In this document: one piece after another, positions 26,358-35,109 of the stretch
How the letters are laid out: every line of letters begins with the position of its first letter
Position numbering within the stretch: the stretch's first letter is position 1
Assembly (NCBI RefSeq): GCF_033344935.1
Contig: NZ_JAWPMM010000001.1
Location: 661,001 to 725,000 of the forward strand
Origin: Reichenbachiella sp.
GTDB taxonomy: Bacteria > Bacteroidota > Bacteroidia > Cytophagales > Cyclobacteriaceae
Direction: 5' to 3'
Length of the DNA: 64,000 bases
Program-made: the position numbers and the translations under genes
Notes under the pieces: model-generated
Databases searched by the model: none
The model's input: only the letters and a program-made list of their open reading frames with translations
Told to the model about the DNA's origin: nothing

Positions 26358-27701
26358 ATGGTAGGCGAAAATGAGGAGATCAAAATTCCTCAATCAGAAT
26401 TACCCAGAGTTGTCGTAGTAGGAGGAGGCTTTGGAGGCCTAAGATTTTTAAAGAAACTGGACTCTAATAAGTTTCAAATCGTATTACTCGACCGATACAA
26501 TTATCACACTTTTCAGCCACTCTTATATCAAGTAGCCACGGCAGGACTCGAGCCGGATTCTATTGCAGGTCCACTGAGAAAAAGTTTCCAAAACAGAAAG
26601 AATTTCTTTTTCAGAATGGCCAGTGTGAATCGCATCGATGAAAAGAATCAACAAGTAGAGACCAACATCGGAAAGTTGAAATACGACCGATTGGTTTTGG
26701 CGTGTGGTTCTTTGACCAACTTCTTTGGTAATGATGAATTCGAGCACAAAAGTTTTCCTTTGAAGCAAGTGCCTCATGCCTTAAACCTTCGAAGTCAAAT
26801 TCTTCAAAATTTCGAAAAGGCTGTTCTCAAGACCGACGAAAATGAAATGCAGCGGTTGATGAATTACGTGATTGTGGGTGGAGGACCTACAGGAGTAGAA
26901 GTAGCTGGCGCATTGGGAGAGTTAAAAAAGCATGTATTGCCCAAGGACTTTCCTGAACTGAACCTCAACAAAATGCAGATTTACTTGGTGGAAGGCCAAG
27001 AGCGATTGTTAGGCGCTATGTCTGAATACTCAAGTAAAAAGGCTTTTGACTATCTCAAGAAATTTGATGTCAATATCTACGTCGGGAAGATTGTAAAGGC
27101 TTTTGACGGGGAAATTGTGACTCTCAATGACGGTATGCAAATTCCAACGGAGACATTGGTATGGGCGGCGGGCGTCAAAGGCAACGCCATTGCAGGACTT
27201 ACGCTCGATATTACACCTGACAAACGCTTCAAAGTAGATGAATACAGTAGGGTGGCAGGATTTGAAAATATTTACGCCATCGGCGATGTGGCTAGTATGT
27301 CAACAGAAAAGTTTCCGAAGGGACATCCGATGCTAGCTCCTGTAGCTATTCAGCAAGGAGCCTTGTTGGCCAGTAATCTGAATGGGTTGAGCAAAGGCAA
27401 GCCTTGGAAAGCATTTACTTATACCGATAAGGGAACAATGGCTACCGTGGGTCGCAATAAGGCTGTAACTGAACTGCTAGGCAAGTTTAAGTTTGGTGGA
27501 TTTATGGCTTGGTTGACCTGGATGTTTGTGCATTTGATCCTTATCGTTGAGTTTAGAAACAAGATTGTGATTTTTGGAAATTGGTTATGGAACTATTTTA
27601 CTTACGATCGAGGCACACGTTTGATCATTCGCCCATTTGTAAAACATAAAGCCAAAAAGAAAGAAAAGCCGAGCGAAGACGAGAAAGTACTGGTGGCTTA
27701 A
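26358..27701 (+). CDS. ndh: Type II NADH:quinone oxidoreductase (NDH-2)
   Basis: A 447-residue flavoprotein that passes electrons from NADH to the quinone pool without pumping protons. The FAD site is VVVVGGGFGGLRFLKKL near residue 15 and the NAD site is YVIVGGGPTGVEVAGALGEL near 172. The family's IYAIGDVA lies near residue 310. The C-terminal ~75 residues hold amphipathic and hydrophobic helices (FMAWLTWMFVHLILIVEFRNK) that dock it on the cytoplasmic face of the inner membrane. The gene appears monocistronic, followed by a structured 111-bp gap. Confidence 0.93.
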   Translation: MVGENEEIKIPQSELPRVVVVGGGFGGLRFLKKLDSNKFQIVLLDRYNYHTFQPLLYQVATAGLEPDSIAGPLRKSFQNRKNFFFRMASVNRIDEKNQQVETNIGKLKYDRLVLACGSLTNFFGNDEFEHKSFPLKQVPHALNLRSQILQNFEKAVLKTDENEMQRLMNYVIVGGGPTGVEVAGALGELKKHVLPKDFPELNLNKMQIYLVEGQERLLGAMSEYSSKKAFDYLKKFDVNIYVGKIVKAFDGEIVTLNDGMQIPTETLVWAAGVKGNAIAGLTLDITPDKRFKVDEYSRVAGFENIYAIGDVASMSTEKFPKGHPMLAPVAIQQGALLASNLNGLSKGKPWKAFTYTDKGTMATVGRNKAVTELLGKFKFGGFMAWLTWMFVHLILIVEFRNKIVIFGNWLWNYFTYDRGTRLIIRPFVKHKAKKKEKPSEDEKVLVA

Positions 27702-27703
27702 AA

Positions 27704-27779
27704 AGTTGACTGTGGACATTTCCACCTAATCTTGCTGTCCAGTCGACTAGCCATTTCACCACTAGTAAAATGATAGTGG
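27704..27779 (+). other. Two consecutive inverted repeats in the ndh-lytS gap
   Basis: The first hairpin pairs AGTTGACT (27704-27711) with AGTCGACT (27741-27748) and GGACA (27714-27718) with TGTCC (27736-27740). The second pairs CCACTA (27759-27764) with TAGTGG (27774-27779). The first begins three bases after the ndh stop and may terminate or protect that transcript, although no T-run follows. The second abuts the candidate promoter of the next gene. Confidence 0.4.
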
Positions 27780-27798
27780 CGCAATCCTACGGTTTCTA

Positions 27799-27806
27799 TA
27801 AATTTG
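27799..27806 (+). promoter_or_regulatory. TAnnTTTG promoter element adjoining the histidine kinase start
   Basis: TAAATTTG at 27799-27806 matches the Bacteroidota -7 element and ends six bases before the ATG at 27813, so the mRNA would begin at or beside the start codon. No convincing upstream TTG is present at normal spacing. Confidence 0.4.
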
Positions 27807-27812
27807 GCAGGT

Positions 27813-28850
27813 ATGCAAATTACTAAGCAACGCGCCTATTGGCTATGCCAAATCATGGGGTGGTCTACCTGGGGACTACTCAACTTTGCTGTGTTACTGA
27901 TGCAAAGCAATAAGGTGGCTTTTACTGATTTTTTTGGAGCTATTTTTCAGGTAGCTTTTTATATTGGTTCTTCGCACTTTTTGCGATCATTGATCAAAAA
28001 GAAACAATGGTCGACTTTTTCCTCGATACGGCTAATACCAAGGATTCTGATTTCAAACCTTGTTCTTGGCCTTGTAAACTATTTCTCCTTGATTCTAGTG
28101 TCATTTCTGATGGGAACTTTGATTGTTTCAGTCGAGATGAAGCCTACCCACATGATATTAGGAATTTTGGGGCCTACTGCCATGTATTTCTTATGGTCAT
28201 TGGTGTATTTCACTTATCACTACTTCGAGGAGTATAATAAATCCTTGCAATACCAGACGGTTATTCGTGACACCGAATTGAACAATTTACGGGCGCAGTT
28301 GAATCCTCACTTTATATTTAATGCGTTAAACAGTATCAGGGCTTTGGTAGATGAAGATCCCAAAAAATCTAAATCAGCAATTACTCAATTGTCTAATATT
28401 CTGAGAAATTCTCTTCAAGTAGATAAGCAGAAGTTGGTACTACTACAAGACGAAATGGCTACTGTAGAGGATTATCTGAGCTTGGAGTCGATTCGATATG
28501 AAGAAAGGTTGAATGTAGAGTGGGAAGTGAGCAAGCGAACGCATAAGATTAAGATTCCTCCGATGATGATTCAGACTTTAGTAGAAAATGGAATCAAGCA
28601 TGGTATATCCAAGTTAAAATCCGGAGGTACAATAAGTGTGATGGCAAGGATTGAAGGTGACTTTTTGGTGGTTCAAATTAGAAATTCAGGTGTATATTTA
28701 AATAACAAACCATCCAAGAAAAGTGGGTATGGCTTGAGCAATACAAGGAAAAGGATTGAGCTGATCTATGGTGGTTTGGCTCGTTTTACAATTAAAAATG
28801 AATCGGAAAATACGGTATTAACCGAATTGGTTTTGCCCAAAGGATACTAG
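27813..28850 (+). CDS. LytS-type sensor histidine kinase
   Basis: 345 residues from the ATG at 27813; a TTG three codons upstream lies inside the candidate promoter and is less likely. Four membrane spans fill about residues 10-150. A short linker leads to the His_kinase (PF06580) domain, with the phosphorylated His in LRAQLNPHFIFNALNSI at about residue 170, and then an HATPase_c domain (VENGIKHGISKL, KKSGYGLSNTRKRIEL). No extracytoplasmic sensor domain is visible, so the membrane region probably senses. Its partner regulator begins 2 bp after the stop. The pair belongs to the LytS/LytTR class common in Bacteroidota. Confidence 0.92.
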   Translation: MQITKQRAYWLCQIMGWSTWGLLNFAVLLMQSNKVAFTDFFGAIFQVAFYIGSSHFLRSLIKKKQWSTFSSIRLIPRILISNLVLGLVNYFSLILVSFLMGTLIVSVEMKPTHMILGILGPTAMYFLWSLVYFTYHYFEEYNKSLQYQTVIRDTELNNLRAQLNPHFIFNALNSIRALVDEDPKKSKSAITQLSNILRNSLQVDKQKLVLLQDEMATVEDYLSLESIRYEERLNVEWEVSKRTHKIKIPPMMIQTLVENGIKHGISKLKSGGTISVMARIEGDFLVVQIRNSGVYLNNKPSKKSGYGLSNTRKRIELIYGGLARFTIKNESENTVLTELVLPKGY

Positions 28851-28852
28851 AT

Positions 28853-29575
28853 ATGAAGGCCATAATTATAGATGACGAAAGATTAGCAAGAAAGGAACTG
28901 ACTTCTCTACTGGCAGAATTTCCAGAAATCGAAATCGTGGATGAAGCGGTCAATGCTGATGATGCTGTGGAAAAAATACAAAAACACGATCCCGATCTAA
29001 TCTTCCTTGACATTCAAATGCCTGATAAGACGGGATTTGAATTGTTGGAAATGTTGGAAAAGACACCTTTGGTAGTTTTCACTACTGCCTATGATCAGTT
29101 TGCAATTAAAGCTTTTGAGTTTAACGCTTTAGATTATTTGCTCAAGCCGATCGATACAGAAAGATTAGCTAGTGTAGTGAAGAAAGTACTAGATCAATCA
29201 TCAAAGCCAGCTCCAGTTGTTGTGGAGTCAGCAGAAAAATTAAAGTCATCAGATCAGGTATTTGTAAAGGATGGAGAGAAATGTTGGTTTGTAAAACTGG
29301 AAAACATTCGGTTGTTTGAATCTGATGGTAATTATATCAAAGTTTTCTTCGATGGTTTTCGGCCAATGATTCACAAGTCTTTGAACGCACTCGATGAGAA
29401 GTTGGACGACAAATCATTTTTTAGGGCCAGTAGAAAACACATTATCAATCTTGGATGGGTAGAGTCCATAGAGCCATGGTTTAACGGAGGGTTGATGGTA
29501 CAGCTCAAAGGAGGTGATAAGGTGGAGGTAAGTAGAAGACAAGCTTCAAAATTTAAAGAACGAATGAGCCTCTAG
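28853..29575 (+). CDS. LytTR-family response regulator
   Basis: 240 residues. An N-terminal receiver domain (about 1-120) carries the acidic pocket IIDDERLARKE and the phospho-acceptor Asp in LIFLDIQMPDKTG near residue 53. Residues about 140-240 are a LytTR DNA-binding domain (FVKDGEKCWFVKLENIRLFES, YIKVFF, FFRASRKHIINL). It is expected to be phosphorylated by the kinase encoded 2 bp upstream and to bind direct repeats at target promoters. Targets are unknown. Its stop overlaps the end of a convergent hypothetical gene by 4 bp. Confidence 0.94.
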   Translation: MKAIIIDDERLARKELTSLLAEFPEIEIVDEAVNADDAVEKIQKHDPDLIFLDIQMPDKTGFELLEMLEKTPLVVFTTAYDQFAIKAFEFNALDYLLKPIDTERLASVVKKVLDQSSKPAPVVVESAEKLKSSDQVFVKDGEKCWFVKLENIRLFESDGNYIKVFFDGFRPMIHKSLNALDEKLDDKSFFRASRKHIINLGWVESIEPWFNGGLMVQLKGGDKVEVSRRQASKFKERMSL

Positions 29576-29940
29576 CCCTCTCTTACTCGTTCCATTAATT
29601 CTGCCTGGATATCCCAGTCCTTAGCGAGATTGATCATAGCGGTGGCTTCCATCTCAGTCATGTACCCTTTTTTATGATTGTCTTGCCACACGGCAATCAA
29701 ATGATCCAGTTTTTTCTCTTTGGGTAATACACCAATTACTTTGTTTAGGAATTCCCTTGCCCGTTCAAAGGCTGAAATAAAGTCTTCGGCAATAAAGGCA
29801 TTAGCCCAATCCAATTCTCTGTGGGCATCATATTGATTGGCACTTTCATCGAGTAGGGCTTTTTCGTCTTCGTCTAAACCGTGATAGTGAAATATCAACG
29901 ATTTCAGTAACATTAATGCTCTTTTTTCTTGCCTTGTCAT
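29572..29940 (-). CDS. Small helical protein of unknown function
   Basis: 122 residues, cytoplasmic, predicted all-helical and strongly acidic (stretches such as HYHGLDEDEKALLDESANQYDAH). No signal peptide or membrane segment is present, and I recognise no motif. It is convergent with and overlaps the LytTR regulator by 4 bp, and is separated by 110 bp from the hemW stop upstream on its strand. A coding assignment is supported by its length, ATG start and lack of competing frames. Confidence 0.7.
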   Translation of the reverse strand: MTRQEKRALMLLKSLIFHYHGLDEDEKALLDESANQYDAHRELDWANAFIAEDFISAFERAREFLNKVIGVLPKEKKLDHLIAVWQDNHKKGYMTEMEATAMINLAKDWDIQAELMERVREG

Positions 29941-30050
29941 GCTAAAAAACTACACTGTTTTAATTGTGCCCGTGTGGATGATATAAACCCCATACTAGCC
30001 TGTTTGTCTAGTATAAAAATACAGTTGTCAATAATAAATGATGAATATAA

Positions 30051-31175
30051 TCAGATTATAAGTTTTTCTGTAATGAAATCGGCAAGTAATTTTCCATTTG
30101 ACGTAAGGCGTAAGAAATTGCCGTCGATTTCAAGCAGATTCATTTGCAAAAATTTCTGAATATGGTCCTTTCTTTCTACCAACATTTCGAAGTCAAAGTT
30201 CTTCTTTAGGCTCGCATGGTTTAATCCTTCTTTGAGTCGAAGTTGAGTAAGAATCATTTCATTGATTTGATCTTCTATACTTAATTTTTCAATGGAGATG
30301 GGCAGCTCGTTGGAGTTTAGACTCTTAATGTATTTGATGTTGTTGGCATGATTGAATTGTCTTTCTGTGCCGTTGTAAGAGTGAGCTGCGGGCCCCAATC
30401 CTAAGTATTTTTTTCTGTGCCAGTAGGACGAATTATGTCTGGACTCAAAGCCAGGAAGGCAAAAGTTAGAAATCTCGTATTGTTCATAGCCTGAGGCCGC
30501 AAGGGTATTCATGATCAACGTCAGATGTTCGGCAGCAAGGTCCTCGTTGATAGGGGTTAGTTTGTCTTGCTTTTCCCATTTGCCAAAAACTGTATTTTCT
30601 TCTATAGTGAGTCCGTAAATTGAGATGTGGGGAGTGCTTAGTTTTAATGCTTGTTTTAGATCTTTTTCGAGCGCATCTAGTGACTGGTTTGGGACTCCAA
30701 AAATTAAATCAATTGAGATGTTCTGAAAACCTATTTGCTTAGCATTCCAAACTGAGTTAATTGCCATTTGGGAATTATGCGCGCGATTGAAATAGGATAA
30801 GATTTGATTGTCAAAAGACTGTATGCCGATACTTAATCTATTGATTCCAGCGGCTTTCAATTCTTCAAGTTTCGATTGACCCAGATCATCCGGGTTTGCT
30901 TCCAAAGTAATTTCTGGGTTTTCACCAATCGAAAAATTTTCATAGATGTTCTGTAGAATGGTTGATAACTCTTGCGTGCTAAGAATGGAAGGAGTTCCTC
31001 CACCGAAATAGATAGTTTCTATTGTTTCGCCAAGCAGATAATGTTTTTGTAATTCAATTTCCTTTAGGATTGCATCGATTAAATCTGATTTGGTGTTTAG
31101 ATTGGTAGAAAAATGAAAATCACAGTAATGGCAGGCTTGTTTGCAATAAGGAATATGAATGTAGATTCCGGCCAA
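30051..31175 (-). CDS. hemW: Radical SAM heme chaperone HemW
   Basis: A 374-residue HemN-like protein. The radical-SAM cysteines are Cys11, Cys15 and Cys18 in CKQACHYC. The YFGGGTPS and GINRLSIGIQSFDN motifs of the family follow, and the C-terminal domain of about 70 residues is complete. HemW binds heme and delivers it to respiratory proteins. It is often misnamed coproporphyrinogen oxidase but lacks the extra N-terminal residues of HemN. The start is TTG at 31175, which gives the conserved N-terminus MAGIYIHIPYC, and no ATG is available. The Omp85 gene diverges 26 bp away. Confidence 0.93.
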   Translation of the reverse strand: MAGIYIHIPYCKQACHYCDFHFSTNLNTKSDLIDAILKEIELQKHYLLGETIETIYFGGGTPSILSTQELSTILQNIYENFSIGENPEITLEANPDDLGQSKLEELKAAGINRLSIGIQSFDNQILSYFNRAHNSQMAINSVWNAKQIGFQNISIDLIFGVPNQSLDALEKDLKQALKLSTPHISIYGLTIEENTVFGKWEKQDKLTPINEDLAAEHLTLIMNTLAASGYEQYEISNFCLPGFESRHNSSYWHRKKYLGLGPAAHSYNGTERQFNHANNIKYIKSLNSNELPISIEKLSIEDQINEMILTQLRLKEGLNHASLKKNFDFEMLVERKDHIQKFLQMNLLEIDGNFLRLTSNGKLLADFITEKLII

Positions 31176-31201
31176 GGCGTACGAATAATAGTGAGCCGCT
31201 A

Positions 31202-32893
31202 ATGTATAGACATTTCCGAAAACATATTGCTTCTTTCTACTTTGTTCTGGGTATAATCAACTGTGCCTACACTCAGCCCTCAGATTCTACATCGGTGGTG
31301 GTTGTTTTTGAAGGAATCGACGAAAAGTACTTGCCAAAAAAATCAAGGATTGATTCAGCTGAAATTGAAGTAACAAAAAGGACACTAATTTCTGAAATGA
31401 GAAGTGATGGTTTCTGGCTGGCCAGTTTGGATTCTGTGAAATACGCTGAGGATACGCTGATCATATTTGGTTATCAAGGCAAATCATTTGATGCAATAGA
31501 GGTATCGATTACTGATAAGAAAAATGTAGTAAGCAAATTGTCTCGCTTTCCTAAAATCAAATCTCGTCAACTCTCCTCTCCCGATCGGGTGGAATCCGAA
31601 ATAGTTGAATTACTTGATTATTTAGAGGCTAATGGTTATCCGTTTGCCAGCTTTACTCTGGACTCTACACAGATGCTAGAAGAAACCCTTCAAGTTTTTT
31701 TTCAGCTGGATTTAGGAACAAGGATTACCTATGATAGTTTGGAGGTCAAACCAACAGGACTTGTGAAGCCGGTCTTTTTGAGCAAATACCTAGGGCTGGG
31801 CTATGGTAAAAACTATGATGAACGGGACTTGCTCGAAGTAAAAGATAAGATTCAGTATCTTCCCTTTTTGTCGTTGGTAAATATGAATACCTCCTTTCAG
31901 CTTAAGAAAGCTAAAGTGATGTTGGATTTGGAATCAAGGAAGGTTAATTATTTTGATGGAATACTAGGCCTTGTTCCAGACAGGGATGGAGAGGGGGTAG
32001 AGGTCACCGGCGAGCTTGATTTAAGCATTAATAATTTGTTTCAGTCAGGCAAAAAAATCGAGGTCAATTGGAAAAAACTAGAGCCTGGCTCTCAACAACT
32101 GCATGCTTCGTATTTGCACCCGATTTTATTAGGTTCTCCTTTGGATTTTTATTTTGCTTTAGATCAAATCCGTCAAGACACGGTCTACTCTAATCGCTCA
32201 CTCAAGCTGGCTTTTGATTATCGACCCAGTCGAAGGGTCAGCATGCGCATCAGTTATGAGAGTTTGTTAGGCAATGAGCTGGATGATCAATCAGGAGCGA
32301 GTGGAGATTTTAACATTGATTATTATGGGTTGGCAGCGACTTGGCATAAACTGGATCAGCTTTATAATCCTAAGGAAGGTTTTAAGATGGCATGGACTGG
32401 CAACATTGGTAGAAAGTCCATAACTAATTCAGTCACACCCATTCCTGAGTCAACACAATATCGCCTACGAGCTGAACTTGAATGGTACAAGAGAATTTCC
32501 AACAGGTCGGTGATATATCTTGCTTCGCAAAATGGATTGATTTTTAATGATTATTTATACTTAAATGATTTGTTCAGACTGGGAGGCTTACAAACCATAA
32601 GGGGCTTCAATGAGCTGGAATTTTTTGCTTCCAAATATGCCCTGGTTAATTTGGAGTGGAGGTATTACCTTGATGCCAGTTCTTATCTGGTCGCTTTTTA
32701 TGACCAGTCTTTTCTTTCCTATGAAATTCTAAATGGAGACTATGCTGATCGTCCTGCCGGACTTGGTACGGGTATGCAATTCATGACTGAACGCGGTAAT
32801 TTCAAGATTTTATACGGCTTAGGAAAAAGAGACGGAGAGTCATTTTCATTTGCTAACTCGAAAATCCATTTTGGATATACTGCCATATTTTGA
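31202..32893 (+). CDS. Omp85/BamA-TamA family outer-membrane protein
   Basis: 563 residues with a signal peptide ending near CAYTQ. The first ~230 residues contain POTRA-like modules (VESEIVELLDYLEANGYPFA is one). The rest is a 16-strand-type barrel whose conserved RGF motif, on the loop inserted into the barrel, is seen in LQTIRGFNELEFF. The C-terminus ends in Phe (HFGYTAIF), as recognised by the BAM machinery. It is too short for BamA itself, so a TamA-like or patatin-free Omp85 protein is likely. It is divergent from hemW and upstream of the 32941 transferase. Confidence 0.85.
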   Translation: MYRHFRKHIASFYFVLGIINCAYTQPSDSTSVVVVFEGIDEKYLPKKSRIDSAEIEVTKRTLISEMRSDGFWLASLDSVKYAEDTLIIFGYQGKSFDAIEVSITDKKNVVSKLSRFPKIKSRQLSSPDRVESEIVELLDYLEANGYPFASFTLDSTQMLEETLQVFFQLDLGTRITYDSLEVKPTGLVKPVFLSKYLGLGYGKNYDERDLLEVKDKIQYLPFLSLVNMNTSFQLKKAKVMLDLESRKVNYFDGILGLVPDRDGEGVEVTGELDLSINNLFQSGKKIEVNWKKLEPGSQQLHASYLHPILLGSPLDFYFALDQIRQDTVYSNRSLKLAFDYRPSRRVSMRISYESLLGNELDDQSGASGDFNIDYYGLAATWHKLDQLYNPKEGFKMAWTGNIGRKSITNSVTPIPESTQYRLRAELEWYKRISNRSVIYLASQNGLIFNDYLYLNDLFRLGGLQTIRGFNELEFFASKYALVNLEWRYYLDASSYLVAFYDQSFLSYEILNGDYADRPAGLGTGMQFMTERGNFKILYGLGKRDGESFSFANSKIHFGYTAIF

Positions 32894-32940
32894 AAAGATA
32901 TGGACTTTTGACTTACTTTGAGCCAAACTCACTGTAGCAC

Positions 32941-33963
32941 ATGATCGAATCCATACTGATATTTTTCTGGGCGCTTCTAATTTCTATGTTTTCTATTCCT
33001 ACAATTATTAGCGTAGCGCATAGCAAACGAATATTGGATGAACCCGATTTTAGAAAATTTCATGATATCAACACACCTCGTTTAGGTGGGTTAGCCATAT
33101 TTGCTGGCTTTATGACCGGAGTTGCCATCTTTGGCCAGATGTCACTTGGTATCCAGCAGCTCTTGGCTGGAAGCTTGATTATTTTCTTCGTTGGTGTGAA
33201 AGATGATATCAATGGAGTATCAGTATTCAAGAAGTTTTTTGTTCAGGTATTGGCCGCGGGTATTGTTTTGTTTTATGCAGATATCAGAATTTCCAGCTTT
33301 CAAGGATTTATGGGAGTTTATGATCTAGAAGTGGGAATGAGCTACGCATTTAGTTTTCTCGTCATTTTGTGCATTACCAATGCCGTGAACCTGATAGATG
33401 GTGTAGATGGCTTGGCGGGCTCAATTGTGATTGTCATTTGTATGGCTTTTGGCACTTATTTTTATTTGTACGGAGAGCCTAGTTATGCTTATGTGTGTTT
33501 TGCACTGACGGGAGCAATGGTTGGTTTTTTGAGATACAATTTGTTAAATGCGCGGGTATTCATGGGAGATACCGGCGCTTTGGTCAGCGGATTTATCATA
33601 TCCATTTTAGCAATTCATTTTATTGAGATGGATAAAGTTGCTTCTGCCCCTGCCTTGGCAATCGGTATTCTTTTTATTCCCATATTTGATACAATTAGAG
33701 TTTTTATCATTCGTGTATATAGAGGAGTATCTCCGTTTATGCCTGATCGAAATCACGTACATCATTACCTTTGTGATCTTGGCTTTTCTCACTTGCAAGT
33801 AGTTTTGGTTCTTGTTGCAGTCAACCTTTCAGTTGTTGCATTTACAATTACCTTTTCTTACTTAGGCAACTCCGTTTTACTAACTATTGTGGGTCTATTT
33901 GCAGTAGTGAGTAGTGTCGTTTTAGAGTTTTTAAATAAGAGAAAAAGGCAAGTAGATGTTTAA
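32941..33963 (+). CDS. MraY/WecA-family undecaprenyl-phosphate sugar-1-phosphate transferase
   Basis: A 340-residue protein with about ten membrane spans. It transfers a sugar phosphate from a UDP-sugar to undecaprenyl phosphate, the first step in making a surface glycan. Motifs are the Asp pair at 88-89 (VKDDINGVS), NAVNLIDGVDGLAG at 147-160, FMGDTG at 207-212 and the HVHH cluster at 272-275, which marks WecA-type rather than MraY enzymes. No cell-wall cluster is nearby, so WecA/TagO-like glycan initiation fits better. The next gene overlaps its end by 8 bp, indicating coupling. Confidence 0.92.
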   Translation: MIESILIFFWALLISMFSIPTIISVAHSKRILDEPDFRKFHDINTPRLGGLAIFAGFMTGVAIFGQMSLGIQQLLAGSLIIFFVGVKDDINGVSVFKKFFVQVLAAGIVLFYADIRISSFQGFMGVYDLEVGMSYAFSFLVILCITNAVNLIDGVDGLAGSIVIVICMAFGTYFYLYGEPSYAYVCFALTGAMVGFLRYNLLNARVFMGDTGALVSGFIISILAIHFIEMDKVASAPALAIGILFIPIFDTIRVFIIRVYRGVSPFMPDRNHVHHYLCDLGFSHLQVVLVLVAVNLSVVAFTITFSYLGNSVLLTIVGLFAVVSSVVLEFLNKRKRQVDV

Positions 33964-35077
33964 ACAGATCTGTATTTGGATCTATTTAGTATGCCTTATG
34001 CTTGCCCCTGGTGTTGAGGCCTCTGATATAGAACTAAAAAACCTGAAATGGGATTGGGAAGTGTTTGATCAAAAGAGTCAGCATTACGTTCCCTATTTCA
34101 AAAAACCTACCACAGATGCTGTTCGTTTCAAGGTAGACCTAAATAAATATAGAAACTCCTACCTCAAACTCAGTGTACCAGAGAAGCATTCTATCTGGAT
34201 TCAAGACGAATTGATTTATGTAAGTTCACGACCAGTAACTAAATACCTCTCTTTGGATAGTTTACAAGATATTTATAGAATGGGAAGTTTTTATCTCTCA
34301 GTTTATTCAGATAATCTAAATGGTAATACTATTACTTCAGTGCTGGTCAATAAGGAAGATGATAACCTTTCTCTAAGAGAAGAGTCTTCTTTTTCAAGAA
34401 GAAAGAGTAATAATTGGCAAGACATTTTTATTATCATCTCAATTGCAACCATGTCTTTGATTGCGATATTTAGAGCGTTTTATTTTAGGCTATTTCAAGA
34501 ATATTTATCAATTGGTAAATCGTTGCAGTTACGACAAAATTTTGAGTTGGCCGTAGCGCATGCGCCACTGGCGTGGCCTAACATAGGGTTCATAATCTTC
34601 TACTCAATTTTGATAGGTAGCGCGGTCATGATCTGTGATTTATTTCTGCCTAATTCTAGTTTGATTTTCCCATTTTCAATAAAGAATGAAGGAGGTATTT
34701 ATTTAGGATTAAAAATTTCGATTTATTGCTTTGTTTTTATGATTGCCAAGCTGCTGTTAATTACAGCTGGCACGGAACTTTTTAAATTGAAAAAAGTAAA
34801 GTTGATTCATTTCTTTACTTACTTTCGACTCTCCTTAATCTTCGCTTTATTTTGTTTTTCGTTGAGCATTTTAGATGGCGTATTTGGAGGATATCTTGTC
34901 AGCACTTGGTGGAATTGGATTCAATTAATCGTTGTGCTTTTTTGGTCAGGACGCCTTGTACTAATCTATTTTGTTCTAAATAAGATTTATACCTTTAGAA
35001 AACTACATTTATTTTCTTACCTTTGCAGTTCAGAATTGATCCCGCTATTAGTATTTTTTAAGATTTTCTTAAAATAG
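33956..35077 (+). CDS. DUF4271 membrane protein
   Basis: 373 residues: a signal peptide (about 1-22), a ~130-residue extracytoplasmic domain and then about five or six membrane spans from residue 155 on. I associate the layout (QNFELAVAHAPLAWPNIGFI, then SIYCFVFMIAKLLLI) with Bacteroidota DUF4271, which regularly lies beside hemD and T9SS genes. Its function is unknown. The linkage suggests a role in gliding or secretion, but that is inference. Its start codon lies within the last codons of the upstream glycosyltransferase gene, and the hemD stop-to-start gap is 32 bp. Confidence 0.8.
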   Translation: MFKQICIWIYLVCLMLAPGVEASDIELKNLKWDWEVFDQKSQHYVPYFKKPTTDAVRFKVDLNKYRNSYLKLSVPEKHSIWIQDELIYVSSRPVTKYLSLDSLQDIYRMGSFYLSVYSDNLNGNTITSVLVNKEDDNLSLREESSFSRRKSNNWQDIFIIISIATMSLIAIFRAFYFRLFQEYLSIGKSLQLRQNFELAVAHAPLAWPNIGFIIFYSILIGSAVMICDLFLPNSSLIFPFSIKNEGGIYLGLKISIYCFVFMIAKLLLITAGTELFKLKKVKLIHFFTYFRLSLIFALFCFSLSILDGVFGGYLVSTWWNWIQLIVVLFWSGRLVLIYFVLNKIYTFRKLHLFSYLCSSELIPLLVFFKIFLK

Positions 35078-35109
35078 TTACATAATAGTTTTCAAATAGG
35101 TACATCGGA

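Noticed and set aside
31202..32893. BamA itself.
   Set aside because: At 563 residues, with too few POTRA modules, it is shorter than BamA. A smaller Omp85 protein fits better.
32915..32935. TTACTTTG before the 32941 transferase as a promoter.
   Set aside because: The second position of TAnnTTTG does not match and no TTG lies at the right distance.
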